Position numbers and translations under genes: made by a program
Assembly (NCBI GenBank): GCA_946894095.1
Contig: OX335651.1
Span: forward strand, 4,362,501-4,426,500
Direction: 5' to 3'
Length of the DNA: 64,000 nucleotides
DNA from: Incurvaria masculella
Lineage: Eukaryota; Arthropoda; Insecta; Lepidoptera; Incurvariidae
The notes under the pieces: generated by a model
The model's database searches: none
What the model was told of the DNA's origin: nothing
What the model saw: the letters and a program-made list of their open reading frames with translations, nothing else
Shown: positions 22,150 to 31,946 of the stretch, piece by piece
Layout of the letters: the number at the start of each line of letters is the position of its first letter
Position numbering within the stretch: position 1 is the stretch's first letter

Positions 22150-22440
22150 GCCCAGGCAGGTCGCACTTCACGAGCGAAGGCGGGCAATGCCCGGTAGTCT
22201 CGGGACGTCACAGCGGGCCACCAGAGGAGTAGGAACAGCCACCTACCTCCAGCAGCACCAGCTCCTAGGCTTCAGGTCCCGGGACAGCGTTCGGCGGCAC
22301 AGCACTTCGCTCAGAGGCGAGACGACACAGCGTGGTCAGGCGCGCGGTGGGTGCCGGGCGTGGAGCCCTAAGATGAGCTCCACGTTGAAAGGTTGCGGGG
22401 ACGCGGCGCATGCGTGCACCATGCTTGACAGCTAGTAGCA
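22150..22440 (-). promoter_or_regulatory. GC-rich, CpG-rich block, possible exon or promoter
   Basis: This block is far richer in G+C than its flanks and lies between the two local repeat units. On the minus strand it ends with CTGCTGGAG|GTAGGTGG, a fair splice donor at about 22,247. Both strands are open for 60-97 codons, as expected from high GC. I cannot choose a coding frame; a CpG-rich regulatory region is equally possible. Confidence 0.3.
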
Positions 22441-22552
22441 GAGCGAGTGGCATAGGAAAAACTTCGGATGGGATTGAATGCTTGTGAAGTGCAAACTACC
22501 CACCTAGTTCACCCATGCCATATTGGCGTGGACACTGAGTTTTATTCTAAAT

Positions 22553-22705
22553 AGTAGACTAAAATGGATTAAAAATCAAACTGTAACGTAACTAGGAAGG
22601 GGACTAGCCAATATTGTTGCAAAAGTCACTACCGTTACTTAGGGAGATGGTTCTTTAGCTCAATACACGCAATAAATCCAATGTCATTTTGCTGAGCTTT
22701 GCGTA
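22553..22705 (+). repeat. local direct repeat, unit B (empty site)
   Basis: About 90% identical by eye to unit A, without the hAT insertion. It preserves the pre-insertion sequence around the ACCGT target. Confidence 0.85.
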
Positions 22706-23077
22706 GAAAAGAACTCGTCGCGTGCAAATTAATCCCTAAAATTGATGTAAATGAACACTAACTGAGACACGGTGAGGGCTGGCGGCACTATTGCTGAGCG
22801 GCATACGGATGGTGGGAAGGACTAGAGCAAGATTTTTTTTGTGCGGGTAGGCAACTAAAAAAGTCGAACTTCACTGTAGCTCTTTGTTTCTTTATGTTTT
22901 TTATTATAATATAAAGCTTTTTCGGTGTTAAATCTACTTACACTTAATCAGCTAAGAGGCAAGTACCTGTGGTGTCAATGGTTTAGTGCTGGCACACTAT
23001 CCCGCTGGTCGAAATTCACTTTTATTAAAATCACACAAACACTCATTTTTTCACTCTCTGCACTGTGCTTCCGAACA

Positions 23078-23905
23078 ATGTCTTCCAACAATCCCTTGGA
23101 AGAGATCTCCCGGCTGGAGGCAGACCTGAAGAGCGGGCTTGCGCAGCTCCATGCGCGCCTTGATGCTGCTGATGCGGTCGACATCGCAGCTTCGTCTGAC
23201 CCGCAGTCGGGTGGCTCGGGCAGTGTGGCGCCTAACATGCGCCAGCAGATTGCAGCGGACCTTCGGCTGTTCCAAGATCTGGTGTGGAAGGCTATCGGCT
23301 GTTTGCGTCGGCAGTTCACATCCTTCGATGAGCGTCTCGATGCGCTGGAAACAAAGTCAAGGAGAAACATTTTACTGTTCCATGGCATTGAAGAAAAGGA
23401 AGGCGAAAATACATTTGACTTGATCAAGAATCTAACTGGCAGTATGAACTTACCTCAGGGTGGTGCGGCGATTATTAGCCTCTGTCACCGGCTAGGACGA
23501 AGTGCGACAGGCGGGAATCACAAACGCCCTGTCCTGGTGAAATTTTGCTCGCTAGACGTGCGGGCACAAGTCTGGAGGAAGAAGACGATGCTAAAGGGCA
23601 CTGGAGCTTCCATCTCAGAGTTCCTCACGGAGAGCCGTCACAGGATTTTCACGGAGGCCAGACGAGTCTTCGGTGTGTCCAAGTCCTGGACGCATGACGC
23701 CTTGATCCACGTCCTGATGCCTGATGGAGCGCGTCACAGGGTGCGGTCGATGGGGCGGTTGCGGGAGCTGAAGGCCGCGATGCCGGCCTCGGCCACTGGC
23801 GGAGATGCGCCTTCGGTAGCTGGCATTGGAGCAGCTCGCGCGACTCGCTCTGGGCAACGCCCGAGCGACAAGAAGGCCTCGGAGAAAAGTTCAAAGAAGT
23901 CGTGA
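23078..23905 (+). CDS. LINE ORF1 protein (RNA-binding, L1-ORF1p-like)
   Basis: The frame is open from 22,925, but the first in-frame ATG is 23,078 (CCGAACAATGTC), giving 275 residues. An N-terminal heptad-like helix (LEEISRLEADLKSGLAQL) and a second helix (residues about 70-105, ending LDALETKSRRN) look like a trimerising coiled coil. Next comes an RRM-like domain (ILLFHGIEEKEG, then HRLGR and RPVLVKF) and a C-terminal domain (ISEFLTESRHRIF, VFGVSKSWTHD), the order seen in ORF1p/transposase_22-type proteins. The tail is basic and Ser/Lys-rich. Such proteins coat the element RNA and act as nucleic-acid chaperones. ORF2 follows in the same orientation. Codon use is GC-rich, unlike the AT-rich ORF2, which is odd within one element. 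Confidence 0.85.
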   Translation: MSSNNPLEEISRLEADLKSGLAQLHARLDAADAVDIAASSDPQSGGSGSVAPNMRQQIAADLRLFQDLVWKAIGCLRRQFTSFDERLDALETKSRRNILLFHGIEEKEGENTFDLIKNLTGSMNLPQGGAAIISLCHRLGRSATGGNHKRPVLVKFCSLDVRAQVWRKKTMLKGTGASISEFLTESRHRIFTEARRVFGVSKSWTHDALIHVLMPDGARHRVRSMGRLRELKAAMPASATGGDAPSVAGIGAARATRSGQRPSDKKASEKSSKKS

Positions 23906-24749
23906 GTCTAGTGCTCCTGTCCTGTGATCGGTACTTTTGGCAATATTGAAGTCTTCTACGCTGTGTTCACGGATTAATAGTTCTCGTATTTTGTCTTTTT
24001 CGTTTTGTCTGATGATCGAATAGTCTGTGACAGCTTACTTTCTTTTTTTGTATCTTAAGGCAAAGCAAAACATTCGCCATACAGCTATGTTTTATGCATG
24101 TATAACTTTATTTTTATGTTTATTAAAGTGGTTTTTTTTTTCTGAGTGTAACCAGTACAACTACAACTTGAATAGTCATTGGCATTGAGTGTTTATTTTA
24201 TTGCTGTATTGGTTCAATTTATTGCAATAACTTGTAAAGTTAAAAATCTTTCTTATATACTTGTTTCAATATGAATAATCGTACCTGTCCTAGTTACTGC
24301 ATTGCATATGGTTAAACATATTCTATTCATCTCATTCTGTTCCTGGTTAATGTTTTTTTTCATGACAAAGTACTGTTTAGATATTTTGATATACACTTTT
24401 ACTTGACCTGTTAAAATTATCTGTTTATTTGATTCCATTTGCTGTTATTTACTGTATTCTGTGTCCCCTCGATTGTTTTTTTTTTTTTTGCTTGCTATGT
24501 GCTTCTTTATTGTGTTAATCTGTTTACTTGTCTTCGATTTGTGTGTTTGTGTTCTATGACTAATCTTGTATTCTACCAGCGGGATATCATGAGTGAGGTG
24601 CCGCTAGTTTATCAAATCGTTTTGGATACACTGAATATTTGTATGTCTCTTAGTTTAGTTTTTTAGTTTAATATTAATACTTTTATTATTATATATTTAT
24701 CTACGTATTTAAATATCTTTTGTATTGCTCTATATTTTGATACAATTCC
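23906..24749 (+). other. 844-nt T-rich inter-ORF spacer of the LINE
   Basis: No stop-free frame links ORF1 and ORF2. The spacer is T-rich with several T runs (24,127; 24,352; 24,477). A 75-codon hydrophobic frame at 24,439 has no ATG start and reflects T-richness. Known two-ORF LINEs usually have a short spacer or overlapping ORFs, so how ORF2 is translated is unclear: internal initiation, a subgenomic RNA, or a composite element. Confidence 0.6.
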
Positions 24750-27716
24750 ATGTCAATATCTTCTGACACAGATACATTCCTTTCGGCCAACTCAACTTCA
24801 TCCTCACTTGGGGACCCGTTTAGTGATGCTGAAGATTTATTATCTCACCCTAATACTTCTGACTTGCAATCTCATCTCGGCGATCTCCTGCATTCTAATT
24901 TCTTGCCTTACCCTAATAACTTCAACGTGTGCCACATCAATGCTGAAAGCATTCCTGCCCATTATTCTGATCTTGTAACTTCATTCACCAGTCCCGATAT
25001 TCACGCAGTTCTTGTCTCTGAGACTGTTCTTAAACCGACCCTTCCATCAACTCTTTACTCGCTTCCTGGTTTCCAGCTTATTCGTAATGATCGCACAAAT
25101 AAAGGTTGGGGAGGGGTAGGAATTTATTTGAGAAGTAATATTTCTTATAAAGTTATTTCAAAATCTCCTTCTGAGTACTCCGAATCGGCTGAGTTTATAC
25201 TACTGGAACTCGATTTTAATCATACAAAATTACTTCTCGGAGTATTATACTGTCCTCCGCGTGTTAACTATTTTAATACATTTGAACAAGTTTTGGAGCC
25301 ACTTGTCTCTGAGTACACACATATTGTCATAATGGGTGACTTCAACACTTGTTTAATAAAAGAAGATAACCGGTCTCTTAAATTACGCCATATCATTAGG
25401 TCCTTAAATATTCATGTTCTTCCCCTTCAGGCCACTTATCAAATACATGACTTACATTCTCTCTTAGATTTAATTTTAACATCTCGTATTGACTTAGTTA
25501 GTTCCCATGGTCAGCTAATTGCTCCTGGTTTTTCACGCCATGACCTCATATTTTTATCTTACAAAATCAAACCTCCTAAACAAAAACCTAAACTATTATC
25601 TCTGCGTAATTTTGCACGAATGGACATTGATGCTTTAAGAGATGATGCTGCTAAAATAAATTGGGAACCTGTATTTAAACTTGATGCTATTGATTCAAAG
25701 GTCGATGCATTGACGACCAATGTCATTGAACTTTATAATAAGCATGCGCCCGTTAGAAAAGTTAAAATTAAACATGCACCTGCTCCTTGGCTTACTGGTG
25801 AAATTCGCATCTTGATGTCCAAACGGGACGCATTAAAACGTAAACATAAGTCACAGCCTTCAGAGGAAAATCTAGTACTATACAAGCGTGCAAGAAATCG
25901 GTGTAATAAGATGTGTAGGGATGCTAAACGCCGCCACATTCACAATTCCATCCTAAATACTTCTCCCAATGATATGTGGAAATTCTTAAGAACCCTGGGT
26001 GTTGGCAAATCAAATTCTGATGTCAATCCTGCCATCGACCTAGATGGTCTCAATCGATACTTTTCCGCTTCTCCGGTGACAATTGGTTCTGCCGATAAAG
26101 CAAACACTATTCGCCAATTACTCTCACAAGACCCTGCTCATATTTCGCCCGAACCTTTCCAATTCACCCAAGTCTCTAACGGCGAAATAAGTAAAATCAT
26201 ATATTCAATAAAAAGCAAAGCTATTGGTAGTGATAATATGAGTCGTGATCTCTTCATCCCGATACTAGACTTGCTCTTACCCATAATCTCCAATATTGTT
26301 AATCACTCTCTGGTATCGGGTTGTTTCCCTGACACTTGGAAACGTGCTTATATCATACCACTACCAAAAAAAGTTTGTCCCTCTGCGTTTAGTGATTATC
26401 GTCCTATTTCAATTTTACCGTTTCTATCTAAAGTTCTTGAGCGTGTAGCTCATTTCCAACTTTCCAACTACCTTTCTGTTAATTCTCTTCATGACCCTCT
26501 TCAATCTGGATTTCGCCCATCCCATAGCACCACCTCTGCTTTGGTGAAGATTACTGACGATATTCGGCTTGCCATGGATGATCGAAAACTTACTCTTTTA
26601 GTATTGTTAGATTTCAGTAGCGCTTTTAATTCCGTCGATTTTGACATTCTCTGTGCCATCCTTTTCTCTCTTAATATCTCTCAACCAGTAATAAATTGGT
26701 TTTCATCTTATCTTCGTGGTTGCCAGCAATGTGCCCGTTTAGAAAATGTTTACTCACCTTGGTGTGACATAACTGCTGGTGTACCTCAAGGCGGTGTTCT
26801 CTCACCCTTACTCTTTTCAATTTTTATTAATAAAATTGTTTCAATTCTCGTTTCTCACTACCATCTCTACGCCGACGACTTGCAGCTGTATAGACACTTT
26901 CGTATTGATGACCTTGCTACTGATAAAAGTCTTATGAATGTAGATCTTGATTTGGTACTAAATTGGGCTACGAGGTTTGGCCTTCTAGTCAATCCTTCTA
27001 AGTCGCAGGCAATCATTATTGGTACTCACAAACTTCTAGCTAAGCTGAATCGAGACGAGCTACCTGATCTTTTGTTCAATGGCACTGTCATTCCTTACGT
27101 TAAATGCGTGAAAAACCTGGGACTCATGATCGACGAAACTCTGTCTTGGCAACCACAAGTTAGTCAAGTAAGCCGCAAAATGTTTGCTAGCATGCATACT
27201 CTGAAACTCTTAAAGAACTTTATTCCTTTCGCTACCAAAATTACGCTTGCACAATCCTTGCTTCTCCCTTTACTTGATTATGGTGACGTGTGCTATCTTG
27301 ACCTCAATCAAGAGCTCCTTAACAAACTCGACCGCCTCCTCAACGTGTGTATCCGCTACGTATTTGGGCTTCGTAAATTTGATCACATCTCTGAATTCCG
27401 AACTCGTCTTCAATGGCTCGATATTCGTCACCGAAGGAATACTCATGTCCTTTCACTTCTCTACAGCATCCTTAATGATCCCAATGCTCCCTCGTACCTT
27501 CGTAATCGGTTTTCATATCTTTGCTCACATGGTCTCCCACTTAGATCGACCGGCTCTTCGGTACTGGCCATTCCCTCGCACACATCCTCCACGTATTCAG
27601 ACTCCTTTACAGTGCACGCTGCGAGGCAGTGGAATCAGCTACCTCCCCATTTACGAAATTCCCCCTCTATCTATGTTTTTAAAAAAAATCTCAAAGCTTA
27701 TTTTCTGTCTTTATGA
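24750..27716 (+). CDS. LINE ORF2: APE endonuclease + reverse transcriptase
   Basis: 988 residues from ATG 24,750, no internal stops. The endonuclease domain (about 57-280) shows N64/E66 (HINAES), E91 (VSETVL), R112-N-D-R with GGVG at 121-124, GDFN at 196-199, the LLDLI block at 238-242 and S262-R-H-D265. The reverse transcriptase (about 480-800) shows KAIGSDN, YRPISILPFLSKVLERV, QSGFRPSHSTTSAL, the first catalytic Asp D621 (LLDFSSAF), GVPQGGVLSPLLFSIF (676-691) and YADD at 707-710. The C-terminal part ends with HAARQWNQLPPHLRNSPSI, the usual conserved tail, with no RNase H and no CCHC knuckle seen. It nicks target DNA and reverse-transcribes the element RNA at the nick. All RT catalytic residues are present; the SDH motif of APE nucleases is replaced by S-R-H-D. 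The clade is not resolved by eye. Confidence 0.93.
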   Translation: MSISSDTDTFLSANSTSSSLGDPFSDAEDLLSHPNTSDLQSHLGDLLHSNFLPYPNNFNVCHINAESIPAHYSDLVTSFTSPDIHAVLVSETVLKPTLPSTLYSLPGFQLIRNDRTNKGWGGVGIYLRSNISYKVISKSPSEYSESAEFILLELDFNHTKLLLGVLYCPPRVNYFNTFEQVLEPLVSEYTHIVIMGDFNTCLIKEDNRSLKLRHIIRSLNIHVLPLQATYQIHDLHSLLDLILTSRIDLVSSHGQLIAPGFSRHDLIFLSYKIKPPKQKPKLLSLRNFARMDIDALRDDAAKINWEPVFKLDAIDSKVDALTTNVIELYNKHAPVRKVKIKHAPAPWLTGEIRILMSKRDALKRKHKSQPSEENLVLYKRARNRCNKMCRDAKRRHIHNSILNTSPNDMWKFLRTLGVGKSNSDVNPAIDLDGLNRYFSASPVTIGSADKANTIRQLLSQDPAHISPEPFQFTQVSNGEISKIIYSIKSKAIGSDNMSRDLFIPILDLLLPIISNIVNHSLVSGCFPDTWKRAYIIPLPKKVCPSAFSDYRPISILPFLSKVLERVAHFQLSNYLSVNSLHDPLQSGFRPSHSTTSALVKITDDIRLAMDDRKLTLLVLLDFSSAFNSVDFDILCAILFSLNISQPVINWFSSYLRGCQQCARLENVYSPWCDITAGVPQGGVLSPLLFSIFINKIVSILVSHYHLYADDLQLYRHFRIDDLATDKSLMNVDLDLVLNWATRFGLLVNPSKSQAIIIGTHKLLAKLNRDELPDLLFNGTVIPYVKCVKNLGLMIDETLSWQPQVSQVSRKMFASMHTLKLLKNFIPFATKITLAQSLLLPLLDYGDVCYLDLNQELLNKLDRLLNVCIRYVFGLRKFDHISEFRTRLQWLDIRHRRNTHVLSLLYSILNDPNAPSYLRNRFSYLCSHGLPLRSTGSSVLAIPSHTSSTYSDSFTVHAARQWNQLPPHLRNSPSIYVFKKNLKAYFLSL

Positions 27717-28131
27717 TTTCTTTAATTTTCTCCCTCATACTTCTTTAAGTTGGTCAGTATTTATTTTTATTTTTTTATTTCTTTTGCCAATATATATATT
27801 TTTTTCCTTAAAATTATATTGTATTAAGTATCATCTTTTATTTGTTTTTATAATATATATATGTAGTATTTAGTATTTATTTATTGATATTTATGTAGTT
27901 ATATTTATGTACAGTTATATAAGTTATATATTTAAGTTTAAGTATAATGTGTATTTGTTGTATATTGTGTAGGAATTATGTTTCCTCTAAAGCTATTTCT
28001 CCATAGTTACTACTCGCACTACTGCTCACGATACCCAAAGGTAGACTGGTAGAAAATGCCTCCGGCATTAAGTTGTACCTTTTGCCCGAATGTTTTTTGA
28101 GTGCAATAAACTTATATAAATAAATAAATAA

Positions 28132-28595
28132 GATTGTGTCGCAATGCGTCACCACCTTTAATAGGATATCATGATACTTGAAGAAATAAAAAACTTTAAA
28201 AAACAATGTGTGAAGAATGGGAGGTAAAGTCCTTTTTTATAAGAACTCATTAAACATTACGACGACAGAGTTGCGGCAGTGGCTGCTGTTACATTTTGTA
28301 TTTTATATTATGCAGTAAACGTTACATTTTACTTGACTTTTAATTTCGAAAGTAAATAAAAATCGCGAACTTTACGTAAATAATGGTGTTTCGATTAATG
28401 TGTGTACCGTCTATCCCTAATCAATGCCTACTAAGTTAGTTCAATATTTTGTGTAATTACGTTTAACAATGGTTAGGCAATGAAGAAAAAAAAACGAAAT
28501 TTTATGACTAGGGTTATCCAATACTATAAAAAAAAAATTAGTTAAAACAGAAATAGTTGCTGCCGTCTAAGTTTGTCCATGCATCTATATCTTAT
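28132..28595. other. AT-rich stretch, no recognised feature
   Basis: Flank of the LINE. No repeat partner or ORF. Confidence 0.35.
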
Positions 28596-28699
28596 TAATG
28601 TACTTAAGCAGGCCTGCGCGAACAATTTTGAAAGAAAGATAATATAATAAGTTATCTTTCTTTCAAAATTGTTCGCGTAAGCCCCGCTTAAGTACATTA
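28596..28699. mobile_element. 104-bp near-perfect snapback hairpin
   Basis: TAATGTACTTAAGC opens the left arm and GCTTAAGTACATTA closes the right. The inner arms GCGAACAATTTTGAAAGAAA (continuing GATAA) and complement are perfect around a ~9-nt loop. The only mismatches are in a short GC-rich block in mid-arm. The arms are too long and too perfect for a typical animal pre-miRNA; a tiny MITE or a template-switch palindrome fits better. Confidence 0.75.
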
Positions 28700-28798
28700 A
28701 AAATGTGTGAAAAACGCGAAAGCTTAAGATTTATCATCTATATTTTGTAAACAATAATATGGCAACTGTTGTTTATTTACCACAATTAAATGAAATTG

Positions 28799-28856
28799 AC
28801 CATGCCAGGTCCTATCCTTACACTACACGGCTACATTGACTATTCGACCATTGTTC
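28799..28856 (-). mobile_element. SINE fragment
   Basis: CATGCCAGGTCCTATCCTTA, CACGGCTACATTGA and TTCGACCATTGTTCAT match the complement of the family's central body with internal deletions. Confidence 0.55.
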
Positions 28857-30177
28857 ATAATACCATCACCACTAACGGCACGGCAATACATTTTGTGGTC
28901 TCACGTGTATTATTTTTACCTGTCGAAACACACAGAGGTTGTTAGGCCGGAGGAAAGTTACGGTAAGCGTGATGAATACTGTACACCAATATTGTATTCA
29001 TATGCAACGAACACTCTGGCTTCATTTGAATTTGAATGTACATAAATAGTCTCTCTATTGGATTATCCCTATATTGGCTTATAACGGCTACATTTACACG
29101 GGTATTGATTTAATGAAAATCCAGTACAATCATCTTATGTCGCCAATCAGGGCGTATGAGCTGTGTAAGCGGCACACATTCCTACAAATTTGGTGAAGCC
29201 GAATCGACAAATGAAGAGGAATTCTGATGTGACATCGAATGTAATGGATTTGATCAAACTGCCATAGTTCAGTGTGGTACGGTCACGTTTTCTTTTCAAT
29301 AATTATTTAATACCTGATATAATTTGTCAATATCACTGTCCTTTAAAAATAAAATATAGTCATTTGTTTAAGTGACTGCTCATTCCTAGATAATCGTCAG
29401 GACAAAATGTACTATCAAAGTTAACGTTTTTGTATTACAAATGAAATCGGTTTATGTAGATAACAAAGATATAATCGAGGTTTTTGCACGGTTTATTTCT
29501 GTTCTTCTTTCACTATTAATGGCAACTGAGCACCAGAACGAACACCTAGCGTAAAATTGTAAGGACGACAAGACTTCGTAGTTATGGACCTCTATATTTA
29601 CCCAAGGTTACAACATGGGATCCTCTTTAAAATACTCATAAACACCATCGCAGTCCTAGTCATATAGGCGCTTTTATTAAAAGAAAACTTTTAACTGGCG
29701 TCCGAAATTGCTTCAGTCAGTTAACGGCCGTAATCTAACTTAGCTGGTCTTCTCTTTATTGTGTCTCTCAACATGGCTGGCTATCATCACATATTTGTAG
29801 TATCGTTGTGTTCACCCATCATGCCATATTCATAGAGGACAAGGACTTTCCCTATATACGTTTCCTTCTAGTTCGATTTAATTGCAGCTTCAATTAAAAT
29901 TGTGTCATCAAATGCGGTTGTACTGACCCGACCAGACTTAGCGCTTATAGGTGGTCTATGTAATTAGGGCGAGAAAACTAACGCATTAATGGGGTTTTGA
30001 AAGAAGAAATACATTCAAGCTATGGTTTTGTCCATTGTATAATTCAATCAGCACCGATGGCAATTCAGTTTGGGTATCGATCGACTCTATGCTATGCGAG
30101 GCTTGGAAAGTGCAGCAACCACTACCTGTCAATTGAAACGACGCGTGCATACATGGAGAACTGAACAGAACAAGTAC
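28857..30177. other. no recognised feature
   Basis: Mixed AT-rich DNA. A 69-codon frame at 28,836-29,045 starts inside the SINE fragment and has no support. Confidence 0.35.
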
Positions 30178-30571
30178 TTTTTTTTTTTTTTTTTTTTATG
30201 TGACTGGACATGGATGGCTAATACCACAAGTTCTGTCATGGTATTAGCCCAACACACCACATGGGAACTAGGTGCCATGCCAGGACCTTCCTTATATTGC
30301 ACGGCTACATTGAACTGGATGGAAAACACGGACAATTTTCATTGCCGCTTCGACCATCGTTCATCCAATGCGATGGTACCAACCCGGGCGGGATAAACCC
30401 TACCACCTAGTAAGTAAGGAAGGGGACCTACAGCTTAACGTGGAATCCGAACCACGGCCAGCCTCTCTCAACGGTCGAATGGTCACCCATCCAAGACCAG
30501 ACCGGACCCAGCGTTGCTTAACTTCGGAGAGCGATCGCCGAAGTGTCGCGCCACTGGGCCACCGAGGCTGA
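30178..30571 (-). mobile_element. 5S-headed SINE, full length, with A tail
   Basis: On the minus strand: head TCAGCCTCGGTGGCCCAGTG with CGATCGCTCTCCGAAGTTAA-GCAACG and CTTGGATGGGTGACC (5S boxes), intact body, tail GCCATCCATGTCCAGTCACA and a ~20-nt A run (T run 30,178-30,197). It is very close to the copies at 7,089 and 57,603, implying recent activity of the 5S-headed subfamily. Two plus-strand frames of 67 and 108 codons across it are artefacts. Confidence 0.9.
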
Positions 30572-30638
30572 CAGTACTACAAAACATGTTTTTTTATGTG
30601 ACTATTAAACGTATAAGACAATAATTGACTATGGACTT

Positions 30639-30839
30639 GTCAGTCAGCGTGTTTGCGTCCACTGCTGGACATACGCCTCTCCAATTTTCCTCCAGTCCTC
30701 CCGGCCTTCAGCGTTACGGAACCACTGCTTTCCGCACTTGATGTCGTCGTCTAACCTGGCGGGTGGTCTTCCCACACTCCGTTTTCCTGTCCACGGCCGC
30801 CAGTGTAGGACACGGTTACTCCAACGGTCGTCGTCTCTC
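30639..30839 (-). pseudogene. RTE-like LINE 3' fragment with 12-bp TSD
   Basis: A 201-bp 5'-truncated insertion flanked by the duplication GACTATGGACTT (30,627-30,638 and 30,840-30,851). The minus strand reads RWSNRVLHWRPW, GKRSVGRPPARLDDDI and EAYVQQWTQTR then a stop, the C-terminus of an RTE-type ORF2. It ends in a TGAC repeat. The same 3' end occurs at 10,321 and 47,391. Confidence 0.88.
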
Positions 30840-30914
30840 GACTATGGACTTATGTATCATCGATTCATAAATAGATTTTGTGATCAATAACTTGATCGAA
30901 GTGCCAATAGAGTA

Positions 30915-31186
30915 CACTGAAAAAAATTATGTTCAACTGTTCACTGTTTTAGGACAGTTAAAATTCAGTAATTTATCGTAAAGTACTATCTCATTACTAT
31001 TAATATATTACGGTAAGTATATATTAATCAGCAAATAGAGTTAACATTAAACAGTTATTTTAGCCGATTGAGCAGTACCGCTTCGTGAAAATAACACGTG
31101 TGACAGATCAGATGATTTTTAAACGGTTATCTTAATTGATTGAACATAACGGCTGACTACACATTAGGCGTGCAACTGTCCAGTTG
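30915..31186 (+). repeat. CACTGAAAAAAA repeat family, left part (copy 1)
   Basis: Matches 56,138-56,327 and 57,283-57,350: CACTGAAAAAAATTATG, TTTTAGGACAGTTAA, ACGGTAAGTATATATTAAT, CAGTACCGCTTCGTGAAAAT and AACACGTGTGACAGATCAGA. The right-hand part of the family continues at 34,552 after an apparent 3.4-kb insertion. Confidence 0.7.
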
Positions 31187-31339
31187 TGGACGGCCAGCCT
31201 CCACACTCAAAACATGATATATAAATACAACAAAGTAGCGTCCTATAGGCATATGAAAGTTGCGGCCCGATGCCCGCTTAGCGACAAGTAAAAATAATAC
31301 TTTTGTTTTACGCACATCTGACTAAACATAAAATCAAGG

Positions 31340-31710
31340 TCATCGCAGGCTGAGGGGCGTAGAGGGGGCGGAGGTATGACCCTGAGCGATCGCGCAGGTA
31401 CAACGTTCGAAAGTACTCGAATAATGCTCTGCTTAGCGACAGGTAAATAATAATAAAATAATAAGAACACGACTCACGCGCCCAAGGCCAACGCCGGGCG
31501 AGGGGTGGAGAGCGGGTACAGAGGGGAGCCGGGAGGAAAGATGAGCGGGGGAGAGGGGAGAGTGCGCATGACCACTCGAAAAATGGCGGGATTCCAAGGG
31601 AGGGGCGAGGGGGATCAGAGCCTAGAACAGAAAAGGCGCGCGCGTCCCTCGTCAGTCGGTGGCGAGCGAGTCTCTGGGGCAGTATGCCTCTATTCAGGGC
31701 TTACGGCACG
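31340..31710 (+). promoter_or_regulatory. CpG-rich, GC-rich block, possible promoter
   Basis: Purine- and G-rich sequence with many CpGs (GGGGCGTAGAGGGGGCGG, AAAGGCGCGCGCGTCC). CGTCAGTCGG near 31,650 fits the arthropod initiator TCAGTY. A spliceable mini-exon lies 200 bp downstream. Promoter identity is inferred from composition only. Confidence 0.3.
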
Positions 31711-31880
31711 TAGGTTGAATACGCGGAAGTGTTTTACCATGGAATTTGCACTTGCAAAGTCTTTTCCCTCGTTATATTTTGTTTGGGGACATTGAAACGA
31801 GTCATTAAGTTTGAGAGAGTAGCAAAAGTGCAAATTTAGGAACGAGATGAGTTAGCTAAATAATCTATGTTTTCTTGCAG

Positions 31881-31946
31881 AGTAGGTAGATTTGCAAACA
31901 GCTTTTGTTAAAAATAGAGTGAAAGAATGGACGGCACTGGACCTTG
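31881..31946 (+). other. candidate 66-bp exon with strong splice sites
   Basis: Bounded by TTTTCTTGCAG (excellent acceptor) and GACCTTG|GTAAGT (excellent donor). It contains one ATG at 31,926 in a fair context (GAAAGAATGGAC) that would start a short first coding segment (MDGTGP) before the donor. A second donor-like CAAG|GTAAGA lies at about 32,156. No downstream partner exon is identified. Confidence 0.35.

Larger units (their letters stand above)
22805..28131 (+). mobile_element. intact two-ORF non-LTR retrotransposon (LINE)
   Basis: The element comprises a 5' region, ORF1 (23,078-23,905), an 844-nt spacer, ORF2 (24,750-27,716), a T-rich 3' UTR with the CCCAAAGGTAGACTGGTAGA and GCCTCCGGCATTAAG motifs, GCAATAAA and a terminal AAATA/AAAT run ending near 28,131. 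The 5' boundary is approximate because I found no matching target-site duplication. APE-type endonuclease plus RT with YADDLQLY, no RNase H and an RRM-type ORF1 place it in the broad CR1/L2/Jockey-related group. Both ORFs are free of stops, which suggests recent insertion. Confidence 0.85.

Noticed and set aside
22975..23427. 150-codon minus frame
   Set aside because: Lies opposite the GC-rich LINE ORF1, whose codon bias opens the complementary strand; Ser/Arg-rich with no family resemblance.
27247..27873. 208-codon plus-strand frame
   Set aside because: It overlaps the end of the LINE ORF2 in another frame, has no ATG of its own at the right place and no motif; an out-of-frame shadow.
28596..28699. 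miRNA precursor
   Set aside because: The arms are longer and more perfectly paired than typical animal pre-miRNAs; a MITE-like hairpin is more likely without small-RNA evidence.
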